The notes beneath the pieces were generated by a model. It was not told the DNA's origin, searched no databases, and worked only from the letters and a program-made list of their open reading frames with translations. Positions 1-5,913 of a DNA stretch of 9,843 nucleotides are shown here, piece by piece. Position 1 is the first letter of the stretch, and every line of letters begins with the position of its first letter. The position numbers and the translations under genes are program-made. Source of the stretch: an uncultured Veillonellaceae bacterium (GTDB taxonomy: Bacteria > Bacillota > Negativicutes > Veillonellales > Dialisteraceae); assembly GCA_958439155.1 (NCBI GenBank), contig CAUBUJ010000058.1, positions 1 to 9,843 of the forward strand, written 5' to 3'.

Positions 1-833
1 CCAAATGGCAGGGATGCGGCAATGATTTTGTTTTCGTCAACGGCTTCGAGACGGCGGTGGAACCGGTGCTGGCAGAGTGCAGCGCCATCTGCGACCGGCA
101 TTTCGGCATCGGCGCTGACGGTATTATTTTTGTGCTTCCTTCGGAAAAGGCGGATGTGAAAATGCGCATTTTCAATACCGACGGGAGTGAGGCGGAAATG
201 TGCGGCAACGGGATCCGGTGCTTTTCCAAATGGGCGCGGGAGCTCGGCGTGGTGAAGGGATCTGCATTCTCGGTGGAAACCGGGGCAGGGATTCTCTACC
301 CGGAGATTCTGGCAAGCGGCGATGTGCGGGTGGACATGAATGTGCCTCATCTGGCGGCGGAAGAGATCCCCACGGCCGGTTTTGGAAAGGGACGGGTCGT
401 GAATGAGACGCTCTCCGTGCCGGCGCTGGGCCGGTCGTTCCAGGTGACCTGCGTTTCCATGGGCAATCCGCACTGCGTCATTTTCGTGCCGGATATCGCC
501 GCGGTGGATCTGCCCAAGTGGGGGCCGGTGCTCGAGGCGGATCCCCATTTCCCGAAGAAGACCAATGTGGAATTTGTGCAGAAAATCGATGGGAAGACTC
601 TCCGGATGCGCGTATGGGAACGGGGCGCGGCGATTACCCTGGCCTGCGGCACCGGCTCCTGCGCGACACTTACGGCGGCCGTGCTGAACGGTCTGGTGGA
701 AAAGGAAGCGGACCTCGTTCTTGACGGAGGGACACTGCATGTGTCCTGGGCAGGAACGGAAAAGGATCATGTTTTCATGTCCGGTCCGGCAGTGAAGGTC
801 TTTGAAGGGGAGTATTCCCTCAAAGGAGAATGA
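1..833 (+). CDS. dapF: Diaminopimelate epimerase, 5'-truncated by window edge
   Basis: DapF converts LL-diaminopimelate to meso-diaminopimelate in the cytoplasm, the last shared step before lysine and the peptidoglycan cross-linking residue. The reading frame is open from the first base (first full codon at 3), and the visible 276 residues begin KWQGCGNDFVFVNGF, the family's conserved N-terminus. The true start therefore lies only a few codons upstream of the window; the in-frame GTG at 57 is not the start. Both catalytic cysteines of this cofactor-independent two-base racemase fold are present: Cys in EMCGNGIRC (codon 201-203) and Cys in ACGTGSCAT (codon 645-647). The FGIGADG motif is also present. 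Total length would be close to the usual 270-280 residues. The TGA at 831-833 is one base before the yicC ATG, so the two genes are probably co-transcribed. The identification is secure; only the start is unseen. Confidence 0.96.
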   Translation, partial: KWQGCGNDFVFVNGFETAVEPVLAECSAICDRHFGIGADGIIFVLPSEKADVKMRIFNTDGSEAEMCGNGIRCFSKWARELGVVKGSAFSVETGAGILYPEILASGDVRVDMNVPHLAAEEIPTAGFGKGRVVNETLSVPALGRSFQVTCVSMGNPHCVIFVPDIAAVDLPKWGPVLEADPHFPKKTNVEFVQKIDGKTLRMRVWERGAAITLACGTGSCATLTAAVLNGLVEKEADLVLDGGTLHVSWAGTEKDHVFMSGPAVKVFEGEYSLKGE

Positions 834-834
834 A

Positions 835-1722
835 ATGGCAGAAAGCATGACAGGGTTCGGCCGGGGAAGCGCTTCTTCCCAGGCGGGAACTGTGACAGTG
901 GAAATCAAGACGGTGAACAGCCGTTTTTTGGAACTGAATTTCAAGTGTGACGCCGGCGCGGCGGCAGAAGATCTGATGCGCCGTCTCGTGAAGGACAGCA
1001 TTGCCCGGGGGAAAGCGTATATTTCCATTAATTTTGTTCCTGCCGGGGAAAACGGCGTCCATGCGTCTCTCAATCAGGATATGCTGGAAGCGCAGGCGGC
1101 GGTGCTGAAGGAAGCGCAGCTCCTGGCGGGCGTGAAAAAGGGAAAGCTCGCCATGTCGGACTTGCTCGCTCTTCCCGGCAAATGGATCGAAGTGACAAAG
1201 GATCCCGTGTCGGAAGAGGCCGTACTGGAACTCACAGAGGAAGCGGCGCGCCAGGCGCTGGCAGGACTCGCGGAAATGCGCCGCCGTGAAGGAAGCGCCC
1301 TCACAGCGGATCTCACCGAGCGGATTCATTTCCTCAGGGAGAAGCTTGCCTTTTTGAAGGAAAACCAGGACAAGGTCACCCATGACTATGAAACGCGTCT
1401 CCGGGAGCGGATCAAAACGCTCACCGAGGGAACAGGATTTACCCCGGAAGAAGGGCGCATTATGGAAGAAGTGGCGATTTTCTCGGAAAAATCAGACTAT
1501 ACGGAAGAACTGGTCCGTTTCGAGAGCCATTTGTCCCAGCTGGGGCAGACCCTCGCGGCAGCAGGTCCTGTAGGGAGAAAGCTCGATTTTCTCCTCCAGG
1601 AGATCAACCGGGAGGTCAATACGATGGCGTCCAAAGCGGGGGATCTCTCCGTAGTGGACACGGTCATCGCCGTGAAAACAGAACTGGAGAAGGTCCGGGA
1701 ACAGGTGCAGAATCTGGAATAA
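835..1722 (+). CDS. yicC: YicC/YloC family endoribonuclease
   Basis: This is a 295-residue member of the YicC/YloC (UPF0701) family. From memory of the literature, E. coli YicC and B. subtilis YloC are endoribonucleases, and YicC was linked to decay of the small RNA RyhB. The substrate here is unknown. The N-terminus MAESMTGFGRG, the VEIKTVNSRFLEL segment (about residues 23-35), RGKAYISI, and the C-terminal block GRKLDFLLQEINRE followed by NTMASKA (from about residue 247) are family hallmarks. The protein ends in a charged helical tail (KTELEKVREQVQNLE). The start at 835 is chosen because it gives the conserved MxxSMTGFGRG beginning and has an AAAGGAGAA ribosome site at 822-830; the frame is open further upstream into dapF, but that part matches nothing in the family. 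No membrane segment or signal peptide is visible. It lies one base after dapF and 200 bases before remA, the usual Bacillota neighbour. Confidence 0.93.
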   Translation: MAESMTGFGRGSASSQAGTVTVEIKTVNSRFLELNFKCDAGAAAEDLMRRLVKDSIARGKAYISINFVPAGENGVHASLNQDMLEAQAAVLKEAQLLAGVKKGKLAMSDLLALPGKWIEVTKDPVSEEAVLELTEEAARQALAGLAEMRRREGSALTADLTERIHFLREKLAFLKENQDKVTHDYETRLRERIKTLTEGTGFTPEEGRIMEEVAIFSEKSDYTEELVRFESHLSQLGQTLAAAGPVGRKLDFLLQEINREVNTMASKAGDLSVVDTVIAVKTELEKVREQVQNLE

Positions 1723-1755
1723 TCCTGGAATCAGCAGCCGAATAAGAAACGCCTG

Positions 1756-1785
1756 TTCTTTTGCTGGAAATTCCCTGCAAAAGAA
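1756..1785 (+). terminator. Long hairpin after yicC, no U-tract
   Basis: TTCTTTTGC (1756-1764) is perfectly complementary to GCAAAAGAA (1777-1785). Inside the loop, GGA (1766-1768) can pair with TCC (1772-1774), so the hairpin has a 9-bp lower stem, a small internal loop and a short upper stem. It begins 34 bases after the yicC stop. No T-run follows on the + strand and none follows on the - strand, so it is not a canonical intrinsic terminator. It may act as a 3'-end stabiliser, an RNA processing site or a weak terminator for dapF-yicC. The structure is seen in the sequence; the role is inferred. Confidence 0.4.
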
Positions 1786-1831
1786 TGCATGTTCGATTTC
1801 CTGCCTTTGGGAAAACGCGCTGCCCGCCGGG

Positions 1832-1865
1832 ATTACTGGTAATTGACAGGCACATGCTGTATAAT
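1832..1865 (+). promoter_or_regulatory. Putative remA operon promoter with palindrome
   Basis: A perfect TATAAT (1860-1865) lies 57 bases before the remA start, in the only sizeable spacer upstream of the remA-gmk-rpoZ-coaBC genes. A perfect TTGACA (1843-1848) is also present, but only 11 bases separate the two, not the usual 16-18. At normal spacing the -35 position reads TGGTAA, which is poor. A near-palindrome ATTAC-TG-GTAAT (1832-1843) ends on the first T of TTGACA and could be an operator. A promoter here is likely from context, but which hexamers are used is unclear. Confidence 0.45.
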
Positions 1866-1922
1866 GTTCAAAACAGAATGACTTGATGCAGTTGATCATT
1901 ATCCTGAGAAATGAGGAGACGT

Positions 1923-2201
1923 ATGGGGTTTTCACTGATTAACATCGGATTTGGAAACATGGCGGCAGCAGGACGGGTCATGGCCATTATCAGTCCGGAA
2001 TCGGCGCCGGTGAAGCGGATGATCCAGGAATCCCGCGACCGGGGCGACCTGATCGATGCGACCTATGGAAGAAAAACCCGGTCTGTTCTGGTTATGGACA
2101 GCGGGCAGATTATTCTGTCGGCGGTGCAGCCGGAAACCATTTCCAACCGGCTCATAGACCGGGCAGCGGTGCAGACAGAAAAAACAGGCGGTGAAGCATG
2201 A
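1923..2201 (+). CDS. remA: RemA-family DNA-binding regulator (DUF370)
   Basis: This is a 92-residue RemA/DUF370 protein. In B. subtilis, RemA is a DNA-binding regulator that activates biofilm matrix operons and osmoprotection genes; its targets in this organism are unknown. The whole family signature is present: INIGFGN (residues 6-12), SPESAPVKRMIQE (24-36), RDRG, IDATYGRKTR (44-53) and ILSAVQPETISNRL. Arg18 and Pro29, positions I recall as important in B. subtilis RemA, are kept; position 51 is Lys where the B. subtilis protein has Arg. The start at 1923 is preferred over an in-frame ATG at 1911 because it gives the conserved N-terminus and has AGGAG at 1914-1918, four bases upstream; the 1911 ATG overlaps that site. 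The stop overlaps the gmk start as ATGA (2198-2201), so the two are probably translationally coupled. Residues 80-92 form a variable tail. Confidence 0.92.
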   Translation: MGFSLINIGFGNMAAAGRVMAIISPESAPVKRMIQESRDRGDLIDATYGRKTRSVLVMDSGQIILSAVQPETISNRLIDRAAVQTEKTGGEA

Positions 2202-2845
2202 CAGAAAAATTACAGGATGAAGGCATACTCCTGGTGGTCTCCGGGCCGTCAGGGGCAGGAAAGGGTACCATTTGCAGCGCGATCCGGGAGATCTATCCTG
2301 ATCTGGACTATTCCATATCCATGACGACCCGTGAGCCGCGGAAAGGGGAGCAGGAAGGGATCAGCTATTTCTTCCGCAGCGACAGCCAGTTTGAGGAACT
2401 GGTCAAGCAGGATGAATTCCTTGAATATGCCCGTGTGTATGACCATTACTACGGCACGCCGAAAAAGTATGTTCTCGATAAAATCAAGCAGGGCCGTTCC
2501 GTGCTCCTTGAAATTGATATCCAGGGCGCCATGCAGGTGAAGAAACGCTATCCCAAGGGCGTTTTCGTTTATATTGTGCCGCCGTCGCTTGAGATTTTGT
2601 CGAAACGGATCCACGCGCGGGGCACCGATTCGGAAGAAGTGATTCAAAGCCGCCTCGCACAGATTACAAGCGAGCTCGCCCTGGCCCACCAGTATGACTA
2701 CATTGTGGTCAATGACGTGCTTGAAGACGCGATTCACAAGACCTGCTCTATTATTGAGGCGGAAAAGTGCAAGCTTTCCCGCAATGAAGGTCAGATCCAG
2801 ACTATTTTCAAACAGTATATCCATAAGGAGGTCTCTTCCAAATGA
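2198..2845 (+). CDS. gmk: Guanylate kinase
   Basis: Gmk phosphorylates GMP to GDP with ATP in the cytoplasm and is essential for making GTP and dGTP and for recycling GMP. The 215-residue product fits the usual 200-215. Visible parts in order are the P-loop GPSGAGKGT (residues 16-24), the GMP-binding SISMTTREPRKGE segment with its arginines (about 39-51), the YYGTP motif (84-88), the EIDIQGA strand (105-111) and the lid RGTDSEE starting at Arg141. The start is the ATG overlapping the remA stop; GGCGGTGAAGC just upstream offers only a weak ribosome site, which fits coupling to remA translation. Its stop overlaps the rpoZ ATG in the same ATGA arrangement. Gmk, rpoZ and remA are adjacent throughout many Bacillota, so the context supports the call. 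Nothing is missing or unusual. Confidence 0.97.
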   Translation: MTEKLQDEGILLVVSGPSGAGKGTICSAIREIYPDLDYSISMTTREPRKGEQEGISYFFRSDSQFEELVKQDEFLEYARVYDHYYGTPKKYVLDKIKQGRSVLLEIDIQGAMQVKKRYPKGVFVYIVPPSLEILSKRIHARGTDSEEVIQSRLAQITSELALAHQYDYIVVNDVLEDAIHKTCSIIEAEKCKLSRNEGQIQTIFKQYIHKEVSSK

Positions 2846-3060
2846 TGTGTTATCCCTCGATCGACAGTCTCGTCAAGGATGTCGATACCAAGTATACCCT
2901 TGTAACCCTCGCGGCGCTTCGCGCGAGAGAACTCACTGACGGCATGGAACCGCTTCTTCCCGATGAAGAAGGGAAAAAACCGGTGAGCATCGCCCTCGAA
3001 GAGATTTACAAGAAGAAAATTACCTACAAGCGCAGTGAAAGAACAGCCGAAGGACAGTAA
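2842..3060 (+). CDS. rpoZ: RNA polymerase omega subunit
   Basis: Omega is the small subunit that helps fold and hold the beta-prime subunit in RNA polymerase. The 72-residue protein has the conserved core KDVDTKYTLVTLAALRARELTDG (about residues 12-34), followed by a short acidic and lysine-rich tail. Two tandem ATG codons (2842 and 2845) are possible starts. A perfect AAGGAGG at 2825-2831 lies 10 bases before the first and 13 before the second, favouring 2842, which also overlaps the gmk stop. Having its own strong ribosome site inside the gmk coding end suggests omega can be made above the level set by coupling alone. The coaBC ATG follows one base after the TAA. The segment EEIYKKKITYKR near the end resembles omega C-termini in Bacillota. 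Confidence 0.93.
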   Translation: MMCYPSIDSLVKDVDTKYTLVTLAALRARELTDGMEPLLPDEEGKKPVSIALEEIYKKKITYKRSERTAEGQ

Positions 3061-3061
3061 T

Positions 3062-4258
3062 ATGTTTGAAAACAAGCACATTGTGGTGGGCGTTACCGGG
3101 GGCATCGCGGCGTACAAAGCGGCAGAACTGGTGAGCCAGCTCCGCCAGAAGGGCGCTGACGTGCATGTCATTATGACGGAACACGCGGCGAAACTGATTT
3201 CTCCTATTACGTTCGGTGAGCTTTCCGGGCATGATGTGACAGTGGATATGTTTGCCAATATTTCCCACTGGGACGTGCAGCATATCGCGCTGGCCAATCT
3301 GGCCGATCTTTTCGTGATCGCCCCTGCTACGGCGAATATCATCGGGAAAATCGCCGGCGGCATTGCTGATGACATGCTGAGCACCACAGTGATGGCGACG
3401 AAAGCGCCAGTTCTGGTGGTGCCTGCGATGAATACGAATATGTATGAAAATCCTTTCGTCCAGGAAAATATGGCCAAGCTCCGCCGCGCAGGCTATACAG
3501 TGATGGAACCGGAATCGGGGCATCTCGCGTGCAATACCTCCGGCAAAGGCCGTTTCCCCAAGTGGGAATCCATCGTGGAAGAAGCGGAGAAAATTCTTTT
3601 CGGCCGTCATCTTCTGAAGGGGAAAAAGGTCATCGTCAGCGCCGGCGGCACGAAAGAAAATATTGATCCGGTCCGGTACATCGGCAACCGGTCCAGCGGC
3701 AAAATGGGTTATGCCATCGCAAGGGCGGCAGCCATGGAAGATGCCGACGTGGTGCTCGTGAGCTGCACCACCGACCTGCCCGCGCCGGCAGGGGTGGATG
3801 TGCGCTATGTTCACGACGCGCGGGAACTGGATGCGGCCATGAACGGTCTCTATGACAGCGCGGACATTGCTATTATGGCGGCGGCTGTCTCTGATTACCG
3901 CCCGAAAGTCGAGGCCACCCAGAAGATCAAGAAGGAAGCGCATAATTCCCTCCAGATTGACCTGGAGCTCAATCCGGACATTCTCTACGGGCTGGGACAG
4001 AAGAAAAAGAACCAGTTCCTCGTGGGATTTGCCGCGGAAACCAATGATGTCATCGAGCACGGCAAGGAAAAGCTGGCCCGGAAAAATCTGGACATGCTCG
4101 TAGCCAATGACGTGAGTGCTCCCGGGGCGGGCTTCAATGTGCCCACCAACATCGCGTCCATTCTCTATAAGGACCACACCATGGAACAGTTCCCGATTAT
4201 GACGAAGGAAGAACTGGGCCGGGTCATTGTGGAAAAAATTGCAGCAAGATTGAAATAA
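3062..4258 (+). CDS. coaBC: Bifunctional CoaC/CoaB (coenzyme A synthesis)
   Basis: This fused enzyme joins 4'-phosphopantothenate to cysteine using CTP (CoaB) and then decarboxylates the product to 4'-phosphopantetheine (CoaC, an FMN flavoprotein), steps two and three from pantothenate to CoA. Length is 398 residues, normal for the fusion. CoaC part: GVTGGIAAYKAAEL (10-23), His74 in HIALA, PAMNTNMY (121-128) with Asn124, and Cys157 in LACNTSGKGR; these match E. coli His75, Asn125 and Cys158. CoaB part from about 186: SAGGTKENIDPVRYIGNRSSGKMG (193-216) with Asn209, AAAVSDYRP (273-281) and Lys288 in KIKK. All catalytic residues are present. The start at 3062 is chosen because AAGGA at 3050-3054 lies seven bases upstream and the protein begins as homologues do; an in-frame ATG at 3035 lies inside rpoZ. 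It is the last gene of the remA operon and is followed by a terminator. Confidence 0.97.
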   Translation: MFENKHIVVGVTGGIAAYKAAELVSQLRQKGADVHVIMTEHAAKLISPITFGELSGHDVTVDMFANISHWDVQHIALANLADLFVIAPATANIIGKIAGGIADDMLSTTVMATKAPVLVVPAMNTNMYENPFVQENMAKLRRAGYTVMEPESGHLACNTSGKGRFPKWESIVEEAEKILFGRHLLKGKKVIVSAGGTKENIDPVRYIGNRSSGKMGYAIARAAAMEDADVVLVSCTTDLPAPAGVDVRYVHDARELDAAMNGLYDSADIAIMAAAVSDYRPKVEATQKIKKEAHNSLQIDLELNPDILYGLGQKKKNQFLVGFAAETNDVIEHGKEKLARKNLDMLVANDVSAPGAGFNVPTNIASILYKDHTMEQFPIMTKEELGRVIVEKIAARLK

Positions 4259-4267
4259 GATGACGAA

Positions 4268-4300
4268 GGCTCTGCCTCCTGGGGCAGGCCTTTTCTTTTT
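4268..4300 (+). terminator. Intrinsic terminator of remA-coaBC operon
   Basis: CTGCC (4272-4276) pairs with GGCAG (4283-4287). The stem continues as GGC (4268-4270) with GCC (4288-4290) across a single bulged T at 4271, giving an 8-bp GC-rich stem with a 6-base loop. It is followed directly by TTTTCTTTTT (4291-4300). It begins 10 bases after the coaBC stop and ends just before the metK promoter, separating the two units. Confidence 0.85.
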
Positions 4301-4307
4301 GCCTTTC

Positions 4308-4336
4308 TTGCTTTTTCTGTAAAAATCATTTACAAT
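4308..4336 (+). promoter_or_regulatory. metK promoter
   Basis: TACAAT (4331-4336) is a 5-of-6 match to the -10 consensus. TTGCTT (4308-4313) sits 17 bases upstream as a partial -35 (first three bases match). The expected transcription start near 4343 falls about five bases before helix P1 of the riboswitch, which is where a riboswitch-controlled transcript should begin. Confidence 0.65.
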
Positions 4337-4347
4337 GACATACATAA

Positions 4348-4442
4348 CTCATCAAGAGCAGCGGAGGGACTGGCCCGTCGATGCTGCAGCAACCATTCAA
4401 TAGAAACGGTGCTAATTCCAGCAGCGAAAACTGAGAGATGAG
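4348..4442 (+). promoter_or_regulatory. SAM-I (S-box) riboswitch aptamer
   Basis: The S-box core elements are all visible. P1 is CTCATC (4348-4353) with GATGAG (4437-4442). The 5' strand is followed by the conserved AAGAG. P2 is GCAGC (4358-4362) with GCTGC (4383-4387), then the GGA kink-turn side, and an upper stem GGG (4366-4368) with CCC (4374-4376) around the ACTGG loop. GCAACC (4389-4394) leads into P3 (ACC 4392-4394 with GGT 4408-4410). GGTGCTAATTCC (4408-4419) is the conserved J3/4 block, and a CAG/CTG stem (P4) around GCGAAAA closes the fold. SAM-I aptamers bind S-adenosylmethionine and usually switch off methionine and SAM genes in Bacillota. The gene directly downstream makes SAM, so this is product feedback. 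The match is strong enough to call by eye. Confidence 0.96.
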
Positions 4443-4474
4443 GGCTTGTCTCCCTCAGCGCGGGAGATTTTTTT
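4439..4474 (+). terminator. Riboswitch-controlled terminator with competing antiterminator
   Basis: The terminator stem is TCTCCC (4449-4454) with GGGAGA (4462-4467), a 7-base loop and seven T (4468-4474). The competing antiterminator is TGAGGG (4439-4444) with CCCTCA (4452-4457). It uses the 3' strand of aptamer helix P1 and part of the 5' arm of the terminator, so the two cannot coexist. When SAM holds P1 closed, the antiterminator cannot form and transcription should stop before metK. This is the standard OFF-switch logic; the pairing is seen, the behaviour is inferred. Confidence 0.9.
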
Positions 4475-4536
4475 ATGTGTACAATCATTTATATAGGGAA
4501 TACAAAGTACTTGATTGCCTTATGAGGAGGAAAGTC

Positions 4537-5718
4537 ATGAAAAAAGCGTTCTTTACATCTGAATCTGTCACGGAAGGACATCCGGATAAAATCTGCGACC
4601 AGATTTCCGACGGCATTCTTGACGCGATCCTGGCCAAGGATCCGGCCGGGCGCGTGGCCTGCGAGACCATTGTGACCACCGGCCAGGTCCATGTATTCGG
4701 GGAAATTTCCACATCCTGCTATGTGGATATCCCGAAGGTGGTGCGCCAGACCATCAAAGATATCGGCTATACCCGCGCCAAGTACGGGTTCGACGGGGAA
4801 ACCTGCGGCGTTCTTGTCTCCATTGATGAACAGTCTCCCGATATCGCCATGGGTGTAGATCATTCCCTCGAAGCGAAGAACAAGGAAGCAGACGCCTATG
4901 ATATCGGCGCCGGCGACCAGGGCATGATGTTCGGCTATGCCACCAATGAGACGCCGGAATACCTGCCGTTCCCGATCGCCATGGCGCACCGTCTGGCGCG
5001 GAAGCTGGCAGAAGTGAGAAAGACCGGGGAACTGTCCTATCTCCGTCCGGATGGAAAAACCCAGGTCACTGTGGAATATGATGATGATAAGCCTGTCCGG
5101 GTAGACGCGGTGGTGGTTTCCTCCCAGCATGATCCGGAAGTGACCCACAGCCAGATTGAAAAAGATATCATTGACCATGTGATCAAAGCAGTGATTCCTG
5201 CAGAATACCTCGATGACAAGACGAAGTATTTCATCAATCCCACGGGCCGCTTCGTTATCGGCGGACCTCAGGGCGACGCGGGGCTTACCGGACGCAAGAT
5301 CATCGTCGATACCTATGGCGGCATGGCCCGTCACGGCGGCGGCGCCTTCTCCGGCAAGGATCCGACCAAGGTGGACCGGTCGGCAGCGTATGCCGCTCGG
5401 TACGTGGCAAAAAACCTGGTCGCCGCAGGCATCGCTGACAAATGCGAAATCCAGCTCGCTTACGCCATCGGCGTAGCCCGTCCTGTGTCCATTCTGGTAG
5501 AAACTTTCGGCACAGGGAAAATCCCCGATGACAAGATCGTGGAACTCATCCGGAAGAATTTCGAACTCCGTCCTGCAGGCATCATTGACATGCTCGATCT
5601 GCGCCGTCCGATTTACAAGCAGACTGCAGCATACGGTCATTTTGGACGCACCGATATTGACCTGCCCTGGGAACATACAGACAAGGCAGAAAGCCTCAGA
5701 AAACAGGCCGGTCTCTAA
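4537..5718 (+). CDS. metK: S-adenosylmethionine synthase
   Basis: MetK makes S-adenosylmethionine from methionine and ATP in the cytoplasm, releasing phosphate and pyrophosphate; SAM feeds methylation, polyamine and radical-SAM reactions. The 393-residue length is typical. Visible motifs are GHPDK near the N-terminus (residues 14-18), the ATP-site GAGDQGMMFGYA (124-135), FINPTGRFVIGGPQGDAGLTG (232-252), and the glycine-rich phosphate-binding GGGAFSGKDPTKVDRS (267-282). The start at 4537 is chosen by the family N-terminus MKKAFFTSESVTEGHPDK and by AGGAGG at 4525-4530, six bases upstream. The frame stays open back to an ATG at 4438 inside the riboswitch, and another in-frame ATG (4522) overlaps the ribosome site; neither adds conserved sequence. 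It is a single-gene unit with its own promoter, SAM-I riboswitch and terminator, placed between coaBC and priA, which are adjacent in B. subtilis. Confidence 0.98.
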   Translation: MKKAFFTSESVTEGHPDKICDQISDGILDAILAKDPAGRVACETIVTTGQVHVFGEISTSCYVDIPKVVRQTIKDIGYTRAKYGFDGETCGVLVSIDEQSPDIAMGVDHSLEAKNKEADAYDIGAGDQGMMFGYATNETPEYLPFPIAMAHRLARKLAEVRKTGELSYLRPDGKTQVTVEYDDDKPVRVDAVVVSSQHDPEVTHSQIEKDIIDHVIKAVIPAEYLDDKTKYFINPTGRFVIGGPQGDAGLTGRKIIVDTYGGMARHGGGAFSGKDPTKVDRSAAYAARYVAKNLVAAGIADKCEIQLAYAIGVARPVSILVETFGTGKIPDDKIVELIRKNFELRPAGIIDMLDLRRPIYKQTAAYGHFGRTDIDLPWEHTDKAESLRKQAGL

Positions 5719-5758
5719 TAGAGAGTTCTTCCTTTCCGAAAGAAGGGTCAGAAGGCAG

Positions 5759-5803
5759 ACATCCCGCAAAGCACGGACATTCCCGCTTTGCAGGATGTTT
5801 TTT
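5759..5803 (+). terminator. Intrinsic terminator after metK
   Basis: ACATCC (5759-5764) pairs with GGATGT (5793-5798) and GCAAAGC (5766-5772) pairs with GCTTTGC (5785-5791), with one C/A mismatch between the two helices and a 12-base loop. Five further T follow (5799-5803), after the last T of the stem. This is a strong rho-independent terminator 40 bases after the metK stop. Confidence 0.9.
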
Positions 5804-5836
5804 CTTTGGGACGGTCCCATGTTCTGCGCTGCCATG

Positions 5837-5845
5837 TGGTACAAT
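5837..5845 (+). promoter_or_regulatory. priA promoter, extended -10 type
   Basis: TGGTACAAT combines TACAAT (5840-5845, 5 of 6 to consensus) with the TGn extension at 5837-5839. No good -35 hexamer is found 16-18 bases upstream, which is common for extended -10 promoters. Transcription would start near 5852, about 60 bases before the priA start and after the metK terminator. Confidence 0.55.
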
Positions 5846-5861
5846 GAATAGGCATAGCAAG

Positions 5862-5879
5862 CTCCCTGCGGAAAGGGAG
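5862..5879 (+). promoter_or_regulatory. Hairpin in the priA leader
   Basis: CTCCCT (5862-5867) is perfectly complementary to AGGGAG (5874-5879), with the six-base loop GCGGAA. It lies about 10 bases from the inferred transcript 5' end. A run of five T (5884-5888) follows after a four-base GAAA gap, so it is at best a weak attenuator; it could equally protect the 5' end. It also hides an AGGGAGG sequence that could otherwise act as a ribosome site for an in-frame TTG at 5887. The structure is seen; the function is not known. Confidence 0.4.
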
Positions 5880-5913
5880 GAAATTTTTGAAACAGGACGG
5901 AAGGAGGCACGTC

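Noticed and set aside
57..833. GTG at 57 as the dapF start
   Set aside because: The conserved KWQGCGNDFVFVNGF begins at base 3 in the same frame, so the true start lies before the window.
3020..4345. Long open frame on the - strand opposite coaBC
   Set aside because: It mirrors the codon pattern of coaBC, whose + strand protein has every catalytic residue. The antisense product is rich in His, Arg and Phe, has no recognisable domain, and would start within the metK leader.
4438..4536. In-frame extension of metK back to an ATG at 4438
   Set aside because: That ATG lies in the 3' strand of riboswitch helix P1 and the extension crosses the terminator. The ATG at 4537 has a good ribosome site and the family N-terminus.
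4428..4536. A leader peptide in the metK 5' region
   Set aside because: No short frame there has a ribosome site or a run of regulatory codons, and the S-box fully explains the leader.
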